Shown piece by piece: positions 34,563-44,804 of a stretch of 64,000 nucleotides of DNA. How positions within the stretch are numbered: position 1 is the stretch's first letter; the number at the start of each line of letters is the position of its first letter. The stretch lies in NCBI GenBank assembly GCA_030760725.1, contig JASWHV010000013.1, forward strand, positions 35,064,699-35,128,698. The letters are read 5' to 3'. Position numbers and translations under genes: made by a program. The stretch comes from Neostapfia colusana (lineage: Eukaryota; Streptophyta; Magnoliopsida; Poales; Poaceae). The notes under the pieces are model-generated. The model worked only from the letters and a program-made list of their open reading frames with translations. It was not told the origin of the DNA and did not search any database.

Positions 34563-37500
34563 TGTAAAAGCCCAAGATTTTACTTGCTAGAGTGTTCATC
34601 ACATCACCACAAACCAGTTCATTTTGTGGATAACTCTTAAACACATGCGAAGAGCAAGTAACCACCATCAACAGGATAATTAGAGGAAAACTCACAAATT
34701 CAAAAGTAGGATTTCACGCATGTAAACATGAGGGGCTGAGCTCACCATTAAGCCCTAAACGTTCTTAGGAATGTTCATGCCAAGTTTCATGCAAGTCCAA
34801 ACTCTTTTGAGGCACTTTTTGATACAATTGCTAAGAGGTCTGATTTGAATGCAAATTCAAATTTCAGCTACTTTTATCACTTGGATTCAAAAAGTGACTC
34901 CACATTCAAACTCAGCACATTTTTCTGAGTTAGTCCACCAAATTTCATCCTCATTGGAGTTCATCTTGTCGGGAGCTATATTTGGATTAATTCAAAACTG
35001 AATTTGAAGTTCAAATTCAAGTTTGATTCGAATTTAGCTAATCCAGCTCAAATTTGAGGGTTTCAAATTCAACTAATAACTTGGTGATGAAGTCTGCCAT
35101 TTAAGTGTGAGTAGCTGGGAAAAAATATCAGTGGAGAAAAATGAAAAAGAATGGAGGGGTGGGACCCAGCAGTCAGCCTCACAGCTCTAACACAGTCGGT
35201 TCTCTGTTTTCACCGCTGCCACCGAGCTGTTGCGCGCACGCGGCCGGACGAAGATCGCTGCCGATGTGCCTCCACCTCAACCCATTTTTCTCCACGTCCT
35301 AAGCCACAGAGGAGCTTCCAAAGACGTGTCATCCCACGTGCACCGGCGTCCTACCAAGCCACAGCCTCACTCGCACGCGCGGGTTCGTCTCTGTTCTCAC
35401 CACCCAAGCGCCTCTCGGCTCTCCGTCGCTTCCACAATATAGGCCACAACTCGGGCGATCACCTACAGCAAAAACACACGCCATCCTCTCCTCGATCTTC
35501 CGGTGAACGCCTTCCTCCATTTCGTTCAGTGGCAAGGGAGTATTTTGAGGTTTACTGATCACACGTTCTTCGGACCGAGAGGGGACTCGACTCAAAATTC
35601 TTGGTGATCAGTCCATTCCAGCTCGTTTTCCTTTAGCCATACGTCCTAGAACTTCCAACGAACCTCTAGGATCAACAACCGGCGAAAACCATTGACTATG
35701 GGTGCTGTTCTTTGAGTTTTTCCGATCGCCGCTGTTTTTAGCTCTAGGTCAACGGTGAGGTCCTAGCTCCGGACGTTTTCATGGCAAACCAAGTTCTTTT
35801 TCGTGCTCAGCATGTCACCACGGAGCTGTAGGAAGAAACCATTCCAAAAATAAGGTCCTATATAGCTGGGGCGACATTACCGGAGTTGGAGCCGCCGCTG
35901 TCACCGTCGCGGGATAGTTTCCGATCATCTCCAACCCTAGCCGACCCCCTCAGAATGTTCCCCATGCAGACTTGGGCCCAGGCGGCAAGTTTGATCGAGC
36001 TCCGAGCAGTAGAGCGATGGGCAGCGAGCCTCGCTGGAGTGCGCAGCCGCAGGGGAGCACGGGTGTCGCGAGGAAGACAAAGGGGACCGGGTCCCACCGG
36101 TCAGTTTATGTCTCCACGCGGGGATTGGATTGCGGCTGTGATATGGTGTGGCAGCGCTGGTGAAACCCCATGGGGTGCGGTGTGGCCGTGAGCTCAGTGG
36201 GCCGGTTTAAATAGTGGGGCCCACAACCAGAGGTTAAACATTTCCAACAATTTCAGAGTTTAGTTTAAACTTCGGATGCCCATAAATTTTGCTAGGAAGC
36301 TCCAAATTTAGTGAACCAGATTTTGTTGGATTCAGCTCTCCGAGTACTATCCAGCAAAATAAGTTTCAGTTCATGAAACTTATTATTTTTCCATAATTGA
36401 TTCCCTAATATTTAAACTTTGGGGAATTTTATCTGGAGATTTTCTTTATGGAAAATTCTGAAATTTGGCTAGGATGTTCATCTGAAAATTATAGAATCAC
36501 AGGAAAAATTTAAGATCCATCCAAGTTCATTTAGTCCCCCTAATGGTGTGATTAAGTGAACTGCCCTGAGAAAATAGAAAAATGTACAGAAACATTTTTC
36601 AGAATTTTCTCAAATCTTGATTAGGGCATAACTTTCTCTAGGATTCTTTAAATCAGATGAAACCAACTCCATTAGAACCATCTAAAACTCTAGTTTCCAT
36701 AAAGTAAGGGTTTGATCCATGAAAATCCCTGGAAATCGTTAGAAGCTCTAGTAATGACCATTTAGACTTTTATTTGTGCAGAGCTCAATTGAGCTTTGTT
36801 TCAAATGGAATTTGGTCAAGTCTCTGGTTAGGATCTTACCAAGCCACAGTAAAAATTTCAGAGCCAAATGGGATGTCTAGCTATAGTTATGGTCGTTATA
36901 TACTAAATTCAACACTTTTGCATTTAAATTGACATATCGTTAAATTGATAACGTGTAGTCGCTCAACGTGAGGAGACCCCGGAGATGTTGGACTTCATAC
37001 CTCCAGAGGAGATCCTAATCCCTGACCAGCAGCAACAAGGCAAGCCCCGGTTTGCATTTAATAATTTTTATCAAGTTTTTCTTTATATTCACTTAGAGTG
37101 AGGTATGTATGTGCATTAAGTTTTAGATGATTGAAACTCCAAGTGAATAACCAGATTATTCCAAAGAGAGTGAGGGTAGTGTCTAAGTCCTCAAGTAGAA
37201 CATGCTTTTCTTAATACTTATAGACTTCGGTACAAGTCGAGTAGTTGGAATCTACTCGCGAGTATAGGATTCACCACATACGGGATTGGTTTGAGATGTG
37301 AGACAACTTTAGTAAGAAAAATGAGACTAGGCAGGGGCTAGGATGCAGCAAGAGGAAGTATTGTGTGTGTATCCCTGTCTGTGTCGATTGAGGACCGATC
37401 CGTGTACGGCCCCGCTGAACAAGTTTGAATGTACCAAAGGCATATCGGATATATGGGGTGCGATAAACTGATGTAACCTAAACACCCGGGCGTCGAGGCA

Positions 37501-38420
37501 TAGCACACTGTTTTATAGGTGTAGGTTGAGGGCAGCCAGGTGGAAATCTGCTAACGGGCATAGAGAGATGCTCCGTGTAGTGAACCTCCTGCTCGTTTCA
37601 GTGCTACTGATTTGACGTTTGGGCTGTTGGGTGAAAGGTTGTCCTGTACAACATCGAGTGAGTGTGCTGTGCAGCTCCGAGGATGGGCGTACGTGACATG
37701 CTATTCGGGTATCCCCGCAGGTGTATAACGAGTCGATTCGCCGTCCATCACGGTTATGAGTACCGCTTGTTCGCTGTGTCGTGACGTAGGTAAAATATGG
37801 AATGTTATGATACAATACTGCTGATATGAATAACTTGTATTGCTACATATGTGCCACCAAATATTGCTCACTAAATTTCAGATTCATGAACCATTAACTT
37901 GTGGCTAAAAGATGAATTAAGGATGAACTTGTAGGCGTCTCCTTTTGCTGAAAACTTTCATCCTATATTCGAGTATGACTTGCATGTAGAGTTTCATGTG
38001 TAGGAGAGTCGGTTAAGACTTGCTGAGTCATCGTGCCCACGGTTTCTGCTATAATTGTTTGCAGGTGAGGAGTACCCCACAGACTCGGAGTACGAGTCCA
38101 CAGGCGAGGGCTACCCCCCGTCAGGGACTACAGCTGTGTGGAAGCCGTACATGCCATGTTGAGGCTGGGTGGAGCTAGTGTGGGTTGTCCGTAGGGCTGG
38201 ACAACCAATTTTTGCTAGTTAGGTGTTGGCGTGAGTTGTATAAATACCTTCCGCTGTAGTAGACTCTGTACAGGAGTTGTAACTAAAGATTGTACTGCTT
38301 TTGTTTAAATTCAGCATGTTTTATTGTAATACTATGTTTACTTATCGTGTGTGCTATCGGGTGTCGCATCGTGCGGCACCACCCTCTGTGATCCTGGAAT
38401 GTACGGATTTCGGTCCGTCA
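34563..38420 (+). repeat. Element N 3' LTR
   Basis: Runs from tgtaaaagcc to ttcggtccgtca. It has a leader with donor acg then gtgaggtcc (GT at 35755), an AT-rich intron-like region with two cataactt-type units, exon-like blocks at 36959-37039 and 38065-38162, the block conserved with B and D at about 37220-37800, and a terminal hairpin (ggtgtcgca ... tgcggcacc) followed by tgatcctgg. No AATAAA was found near the end. Confidence 0.88.
36959..38162 (+). CDS. Candidate LTR-encoded spliced ORF, copy in N 3' LTR (exons 36959-37039 and 38065-38162)
   Basis: The first block is exactly 81 nt as in A, D and M, after cgtgtag, with GC-type donor (caag then gcaag). The second follows gtttgcag and stays open in phase 1 to TGA at 38160-38162. 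The encoded residues share LDF and PPEE-type motifs with D, and the tail is again acidic, though only loosely alignable. N is an old copy with broken pol, yet this frame is intact. The start codon is unknown. Confidence 0.45.
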
Positions 38421-38708
38421 CATGAAGTCTCTGTGAAGAAGGTGGCCTTCCCAGTTTTCATGCCACATACTTATTGTGTCTCCTGTGCCCACCCTGGTGG
38501 TTGTTTGTGCTCTGAATACATCCCAGAGGCTAAGCACATCTCGCCACAAAATGATCATTTTCCTTTCGTGTAGTGGAGTGGTTTTCCATTCTTGCAGTGT
38601 GACAATATGATGAGATTTACCCAGGGGATGTCTTGATGATTGTAAATCTTGAATAGGAATTTAGTGAGCAGGGCTGCATTCATTTGTTTCATACATTTGA
38701 TACCTAGT
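38421..38708 (-). pseudogene. LINE (non-LTR) reverse transcriptase fragment, zf-RVT region
   Basis: The only non-LTR sequence in the window. On the minus strand it encodes a piece typical of the C-terminal part of plant L1-type RT proteins: a ...NAALLTKFLFKIYN stretch, then LWRDVLSLWDVF, then RVGTGDTISMWHENW. Homologous plant proteins have the pattern ALL.KW.WR...., W..I....F, VG.G..I.FW.D.W. A one-base shift separates the two halves, near 38540. It is bounded on the left by the end of N's LTR and on the right by M's LTR, so both inserted into or beside an older LINE copy. The rest is not in the window. Confidence 0.75.
38704..38708. repeat. Presumed left target site copy of element M (ctagt)
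   Basis: The five bases before M's LTR start. The right copy is outside the window, so this is inferred from family behaviour only. Confidence 0.4.
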
Positions 38709-38936
38709 TGACACGACCCCATGGTCTTGTCGAGCCAGGATCACGCTGAGGGGTGCTGTGTTGCACAGCACCGTATAACACACGTCAAAGGTACAAAGCG
38801 GAAGCGAAGTTTTATTACATAAACAAGTAATGAACATGTTTACATCAAAATAAGTTCAGTCTACACTCGCGGGCGTAGACTAAGCATCAAGTGCACGTTC
38901 AGCCCTTGAACGTGCCCTTGCTAGCACACACGTACA

Positions 38937-40180
38937 CTAACTCTGCAGCGTGCATGACTCCCACTCGACGGGGTTCCCCTCCTGGGGTTCCATGTCCTCT
39001 TCGGGAGTCCCTTCCTCATAGAACCCTGCAAAAGCTTCAAACACAAGCAGTGAGCACGAAGGCTCAGCAAGTCTGACCCGTCTCACCTAAACCTGGAACT
39101 TCTACATGAGGGGATGATGGGTACATGAGGTAAAATTATTTGCAAAGGACTCGCAAAATTAGTGGAACCTTACTTTCAAGTTTTAGCAGCACGTTGTGGA
39201 GAACCTTACGCTAAGGCACATGAGAGAGCCGCAATCAAACAAGAAACGCATTTCTCTCATGTACTTTGCCCAAAGTTGAAATGAACTTTAGTTAGCTCTA
39301 AACTACAGCAAGTCATTAGCAATCAAGTCCATCTTTCAACCAGCAACATTTTAACATGTAACTAGCCTGTTCTTTCTACGTCACGGTACAGTGAACAAGT
39401 GGTACTCACTGACCGCAAGGGACGGCGATTATAATCGATTTACACCTGCAGGGTTACCCGAACAACCCGTCACGTACGCCCGTACTCGATGTTGCCTACA
39501 ACAACCATCGCGGACACCGTGCGCAACCACCTTTCGCCCGTCAGCCAAATATTGAACCGGTCCCATCGTCCCGATGCGCATCTCCGTGCCGCCAGCCGAT
39601 TTACACCTCAAGCTCTCAACCTACCCTCTGAACGACGGGTAATGCCTCAATACCCAGCTACCCGAGTTACATCAGTTTCCCGGTTCCCATATAGCCGGTA
39701 GGTCTTCGGTACTGTTCTAGCTTGTTCAACAGGCCCGCACACGGCTCGGTCCTCAATCGACACAAGCGGAGCTACAGCACACAGGCCCCAAAGTCCTGCT
39801 GCCCTTACCCTCCGCTCGGTCTCATTTTCTTGCCATGTGTTTCATGTGCTATCACTACCCGAGTCGAGTGCCTCTAGCCTATGCTCGCGAGTAGTTCCAA
39901 CTACTCGACTTGTACCGAATCCTACACTATCTTAGCATTGCAGTAGCTAACGGGGTTTGTAATCGTAAACCCAACCCATGGTGTTCTTGGCTATGCAATT
40001 GGGTTTCCAAACAAGACTCTAATACAAAGAATAAAGTAAACAAGTATGTTCTCAAAACAATAAAAATTTGTAAAAAGGTTAATGCAAACCGGAGATTGCC
40101 TTGCTGCTCTTGGTCGTAGGCTAGCTGCTCCTCCAGAGTTACGAAGTCTAGGACTTCGGGTTCCTCCTCGACCTTAGCGA
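38937..40180 (-). CDS. Candidate LTR-encoded spliced ORF, copy in M 3' LTR (exons 40180-40100 and 39025-38937)
   Basis: An 81-nt first block after catgtag and an 89-nt second block after gcag, same phase, stop at 38937-38939. The frame is open although M's pol is broken. The donor is gcaatc, a weakened GC-type site. The start codon is unknown. Confidence 0.42.
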
Positions 40181-40758
40181 CTACATGATAAGAAACATAT
40201 GTATTAATTTAAATGTGTTTGTATTAAGTTTTAAACTTGTGAAGCTTATAAGTCCCACTAGACAGACTCTATAACTGTGAAACTTTTATTGTGGCTTGGT
40301 TACAACCTAAACAGAGCTTTGGTCAAGTTTTAGTTGCAGTAAAACTCATTTGAGCCCAACCACAAGTAATTATGTACTTGACCTTAATTGAATCTTTTAG
40401 GGTGTTCTAAGGATTTTCATAAAACAAACCATGACTTTCTGAAAACTAGATTTTCAGAAAGTTCTAATAGACTTGGTCTCACTTAATTTGGGAGTTCCTA
40501 ACTAAAGATATGAGCTAAACAATTTCAGAGAAAATTCTGAAAATGTTTCTGAACATTTTCTATTTTCTCTGGAACAGTTTCACAAATCACACCATTAGGT
40601 GGATTAAATGAGCTCTAATGGGTCTGAAATTTTTATGTAGATCAGGGGTATTTTGGTGAACATCCCAGCAAAATTTCAGGATTTTCCTCCAAAGGATTCT
40701 CCAGTTAAAATTCCAAACAGTTTAAACTTTGAGGAATTAATTCTGGAAAAATAAGGAA

Positions 40759-40763
40759 TTTCA
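40759..40763. repeat. Target site duplication of element D, left copy (tttca)
   Basis: tttca precedes D and recurs at 56158-56162. The flanks join into a continuous LTR of M when D is removed. Confidence 0.97.
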
Positions 40764-43310
40764 TGTAAGGGCCTCAGTTTTTGACACTCATTTGTAGTGT
40801 TCATCCCCACACCACACACCTCATTTGAGGAAGAATGATGAACACAAATGAAGAGCAAGTAACAATTATCAACATGCTCATTAGAGAACAAACTTACACA
40901 TTGCAAAAGTGGTATTCCCCCCATGTGATATAGATGGGCTGGACATATGAAAACTCCTACACTTTGCTAAGGATGTCCATGCCAAGTTTCACCCAAATTC
41001 AAAACCTTTTTGAGGTCATCTTGGGTATAGATAGGAAAGGGGCAGTTGAAAACATATTCAAATTCAAACTGTTTTTGTACCATGAATTTGAAAGTGGAAG
41101 GCATATTCTTACTCAGCACATTTTTGTGAGCTCACACACCAATTTTCACTCCATTTGGGGTTGATCTTGACATGAGCTAAGGGGGAGAAATTCAAACTTT
41201 ATTTGAATTTCAAACTGAACTTGTGCTGAAATTCATTCAAACCAAACCTCATTTGAACTTTGATCAATTCAAATGGCTCTTGGGTGAATAATTTGAATTG
41301 CCAAGGGTAGAATAGGGTTCACTGTTTACCACAGCTGTTAGGAGTAAATTTCAGAGGTTAAAAGGAGGGGTGGGACCCACATGTCAGCCTCTACTTCAAC
41401 ACAAACCGACTGAGACTTTTCACTCGGGTCGCCGAGCTGCAGCGGTGATCGCCACTGAGGCCAACCACCGCGCCACCAGCTGCTTGCCCACGCGCGGGCA
41501 TGAGGCGGTGCAGAGCCTTCTTAAGGCGCCTGCCCCCTCCTCGGCCGAGGCACCACAGTTCTCTCCCGCAAGAACTCAGCGCCGGCAGAGAACTTCCGCA
41601 ACCCGGACTTGATCGGAGAACGCCGATCGCAGCTCCCTCCTTCCACTCCAGAGTCCCAGCAAGGTACTAGAGACCTTCCTCCATCCTCCCCATTGCTAGA
41701 ATTCGGTTGAAACCGATTGATATCGACTGTGCCGAAAGATCAAACTCGGAACTTGGAACCGCCGCACCTCGGGCTCTCGTGGACAGCCCAACCTGGGCGT
41801 TGTCACGCCCGAGCCAAGGCACCCTTGGACGCGCAGGTGACCGGTGCTGCTCATCCCCGAGCCACAGCTCGAGTGGTTGCTCACCGGCGGCGAATTTCCA
41901 CTTTTCCCCTTTCTGTGTGCAGAACGACCTTCGGGTACGATTCTGTTTAATCCGTGCTCTAAAAAGGATTAGAGGGCCTCAGGCCACTCCCACACGAGCT
42001 AGACACGGTAACGCACAAGTTGCCTTCACAACTCTGGGCCGGAGAACCTCTGTGCCCGGCGTAATTTAAGGTCTACTAATGGCGGAACGAACGGGGGGTA
42101 TCGGGCGCACGGTGAGGACCTATTTCGGGCCTTCCCCGAGCTGCCTCGAGCTCATGTCGACCTTCTCTGAGGTCCACTGATGCTCCCCGACCGATTTCCC
42201 AAGTAGCTGAGGTACTAGGAGAGTCAGCCGACATGGCCGAAGTCATTCCGATATGGCGGCTCGTCGCCGACCATGCTCCGGCCGTTGTCATGAGCAGCTG
42301 ACCCTCGGATCCTGTTCCCCAAGTAAAAGTAGGCAGGGGCGGCCAGAATCAAGAAGTTTGGAGCTGTACAGCAGCCGGCGGCGAGCTCTCCGGCGAGGTC
42401 CCTCGGCGGCGGGGCGCGGGTGTCGCGAGGTTGAAGAAGGGGGTGGACCCCAGCTGTCAGCGGCCGATATTTTGAATCGGGATCCGGCTGCGGCCGGGAT
42501 CGGGTATGCTGGCGCGCAAAATCCTCGTGGGCCACGGTGTGCCATCGCCTAGGCGTGCGACGCGGGTCCCCTGGGCCCACGCGTGAGTTTAAACTTTTCC
42601 CCGATTTTCAGATTTCCTTCGAACTTCAAATCCTTATAACTTTGGCTAGGAAGCTCCAAATTGAGTGAACCAAATTTTGCTGGATTCAGCTCTCTGAGTA
42701 CTTTCCAGAAAATCAAGTTTCACTTCATGAAATTCCTTAATTCTCCAGAATTAATTTCTTAAAGTTTAAACTGTTAGGAATTTTAACTGGAGAATCCTTT
42801 GGAGGAAAATCCTGAAATTTTGCTGAGATGTTAACCAAAATATCCTTGAACTACCATAAAAATTTCAGATCCATTTGAGCTCATTTAGTCCACCTAATGG
42901 TGTGATTAGTAAAACTGTTCCAGAGAAAATAGAAAATGTTCAGAAACATTTTCAGAAATTTCTCTGAAATTGTTTAGCTCATATCTTTAGTTAGAGACTT
43001 CCAAATTAAGTGAGACCAACTCCGTTAGAACCCTCTGAAAATCTAGTTTTCAGAAAGTCATAGTTTGTCTCATGAAAATTCCTAGAACACCCTAGGAGTT
43101 CCAATTAAGGTCAAGGACATAATTAATTGTGGAGGGCTCAAATGAGCTTTGCTGCAACTAAAACTTGACCAAGTCTTTGTTTAGGTTGTAACCAAGCCAC
43201 AGTAAAAGTTTCACAGTCATTAGGTCTAGCTAGAAAAGGTTATAGACTTCACAACTTCAAACTTAATACAAATGCATTAAATTAATACATGTATTGTTTC
43301 TATCATGTAG

Positions 43311-44558
43311 TCGCTAAGGTCGAGGAGGAACCCGAAGTCCTAGACTTCGTTACTCCAGAGGAACAGCTAGCCTACGACCAAGAGCAGAAAGGCAAGCCCC
43401 GGTTTGCATTAACCTTTTTACAAATGTTTATTGTTTTGAGCACATCTTTGAATATTGTTCTTTGCATTAGAGTCTTGATTGGAAACCCAACTGCACAGCC
43501 AAGATAACCATGGGTTGGGTTTAGGATTGAAAACCTCGTTACCCACTGCATTGCTAGGATAGAGTAGGATTCGGTACAAGTCGAGTAGTTGGAACTACTC
43601 GCGAGAATAGGCTAGAGGCACATTGCTCGGGTAGAGATAGCACATGAAACACATGGCAAGAAAATGAGACCGAGCGGAGAGTAAGGGCAGCAGGACTTTG
43701 GGGCCTGTGTGCTGTAGCTCCGCTTGTGTCGATTGAGGACCGAGCCGTGTGAACAAGCTAGAACAGTACCGAAGACCTACCGGCTATATGGGAACCGGGA
43801 AACTGATGTAACTCGGGTAGCTGGGTATTGAGGCATTGCCCGTCGTTCAGAGGATAGGTTGAGAGCTCGAGGTGTAAATCAGCTGGCGGCACAGAGATGC
43901 GCGTGCAGGGACCTCTTGCTCGGGACGATGGGACCGGTTCAATATTTGGCTAACGGGTGAAAGGTAGTCGCGTACGGCGTCCATGATGGTTGTTGTAGGC
44001 AACATCGAGTACGGGCGTACGTGACGGGTTGTTCGGGTGACCCTGCAGGTGTAAATCGATTATAATCGCCGTCCCTCGCGGTCAGTGAGTACCACTTGTT
44101 CACTGTACCGTGACGTAGAAAGAACAGGCTAGTTACATGTTAAAATGTTGCTGATTGAAAGCTGGACGTTGATTGGTAATGATATGCTGTAGCTTAGTGC
44201 TAACTAAAGTTCTTTTCAACTTTGGGCAAAGTACATGAGAGAAATGCGTTTCTTGTTTGATTGCGGCTCTCTCATGTGCCTTAGCGTAAGGTTCTCCACA
44301 ACCTGCTGCTAAAACTTGAAAGTAAGGTTCTACTAATTAGGCGAGTCCTTGCAAATGATTTTTACCTCATGCAACCCATTACCCTCATGTAGAAGTTCCA
44401 TGTTTAGGTGAGACGGGTCAGACTTGCTGAGCCTTCATGCTCACTGCTTGTGTTTGAAGCTTTTTGCAGGGTTCTATGAGGAAGGGACTCCCGAAGAGGA
44501 GACGGAACCCCAGGAGGGGAACTCCGTCGAATGGGAGTCGTGCACGCCGCAGAGTTAG
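43311..44558 (+). CDS. Candidate LTR-encoded spliced ORF, copy in D 5' LTR (exons 43311-43391 and 44470-44558)
   Basis: First block of 81 nt after catgtag, rich in Glu, with LDF and PEEQ motifs, GC-type donor aag then gcaagc. Second block of 89 nt after tttttgcag, Glu/Pro-rich, ending TAG at 44556. Joined in phase 1 the frame is continuous. Between D's two LTRs the second block is identical, while the first has one silent change and two replaced residues. The predicted product would be a short, strongly acidic C-terminal segment. The N-terminal exon and the start are not identified. The alternative is a cis-acting RNA. Confidence 0.45.
44233..44277 (+). promoter_or_regulatory. Conserved hairpin in D 5' LTR (loop tttcttgtttgattg)
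   Basis: A 10-bp perfect stem, acatgagaga with tctctcatgt, around a loop containing tttcttgtttgattgcgg. The same loop with a different but still paired stem occurs twice in B's LTR. Same-sequence copies are in A, M and D's 3' LTR. The function is unknown. Confidence 0.65.
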
Positions 44559-44679
44559 TGTGCGTGTGTGCTAGCAAGGACACGTTCGAGGGCTGAACGT
44601 GCACTTGATGCTTAGTCTACGCCCGCGAGTGTAGACTGAACTTATTTTGATGTAAATATGTTCATAAACTTGCTTATGT

Positions 44680-44685
44680 AATAAA
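44680..44685 (+). terminator. Poly(A) signal of element D 5' LTR
   Basis: AATAAA about 105 bases before the LTR end. The equivalent in the 3' LTR is at 56048-56053, where genomic RNA would be polyadenylated. Confidence 0.6.
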
Positions 44686-44724
44686 ATTTCCGCTTCCGCT
44701 TTGCACCTTTGACGTGTGTTATAC

Positions 44725-44745
44725 GGTGCTGTGCAACGCAGCACC
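44725..44745 (+). promoter_or_regulatory. Terminal hairpin of element D LTR
   Basis: ggtgctg pairs with cagcacc around a 7-nt loop, followed by cgtgatcctgg. B has ggtgccg/cggcacc and N ggtgtcgca/tgcggcacc at the same place, so the stem is kept while its sequence changes. Confidence 0.6.
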
Positions 44746-44792
44746 CCTCAGCGTGATCCTGGCTCGACAGGACCAGTGGGGTCGTGTCAGCG

Positions 44793-44804
44793 TGGTATCA
44801 GAGC
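44793..44804 (+). other. Element D primer binding site (tRNA-Met)
   Basis: tggtatcagagc, three bases after the LTR end. Confidence 0.93.

Larger units (their letters stand above)
29601..38420 (+). mobile_element. Element N: decayed Ty3/gypsy retrotransposon lacking its 5' LTR
   Basis: Leader (29601-30480), a short unrecognised filler, a truncated gag fused to pol (30592-34529), PPT and a 3' LTR of 3858 bp (34563-38420). The 5' LTR, the PBS and about 500 bases of leader are missing, and B's LTR lies there instead. B's LTR is not N's own 5' LTR because the two differ along most of their length. orf0 and the first half of gag are deleted. Seven or more stops and several frameshifts are present. 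Confidence 0.88.
38709..40763 (-). repeat. Element M 3' LTR, first fragment
   Basis: The U5/R end of the LTR. It contains tttatt (AATAAA on the minus strand) at 38811, the terminal hairpin, the ttgtttgattg hairpin and both exon-like blocks. It is cut at 40763 by D and resumes at 56163. It is the inverted counterpart of D's LTR at about 42700-44789. Confidence 0.94.
40764..44789 (+). repeat. Element D 5' LTR
   Basis: Runs from tgtaagggcc to gtcgtgtca. U3 is rich in ttcaaattc/tttgaattt words (about 41050-41300). The leader region is GC-rich (41370-42110) and ends in a donor acg then gtgaggacc (GT at 42112). An AT-rich intron-like part holds cataactt-type units. Exon-like blocks lie at 43311-43391 and 44470-44558, with a conserved ~500-base block between them. 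A hairpin is at 44233-44277, AATAAA at 44680-44685 and the terminal hairpin at 44725-44745. Confidence 0.96.

Noticed and set aside
25863..38420. LTR-internal-LTR arrangement of B and N as one tandem retroelement sharing a middle LTR
   Set aside because: The middle LTR (B) and the last LTR (N) differ over most of their length, and no PBS follows the middle LTR.
38301..38573. Plus-strand frame with Cys/His residues (HTYCVSCAHPGG) that looked like a small zinc protein or host exon
   Set aside because: It starts inside N's LTR, and the opposite strand reads clearly as LINE reverse transcriptase.
42079..42111. ATG at 42079 in D as the start of the LTR ORF before the leader donor
   Set aside because: Its frame reaches the donor in phase 0, whereas the next block needs phase 1; it is not conserved in M or N.
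43289..43507. 72-codon frame in D's 5' LTR continuing past the first exon-like block into a hydrophobic tail
   Set aside because: The tail after the gcaag donor is not kept in N or C. Only the part before the donor is conserved, so read-through coding is less likely than splicing.
44404..44604. Antisense 66-codon frame over the second LTR block, also seen in the other D LTR and in M
   Set aside because: It mirrors the conserved sense frame and has no codon-position bias of its own that I can see.
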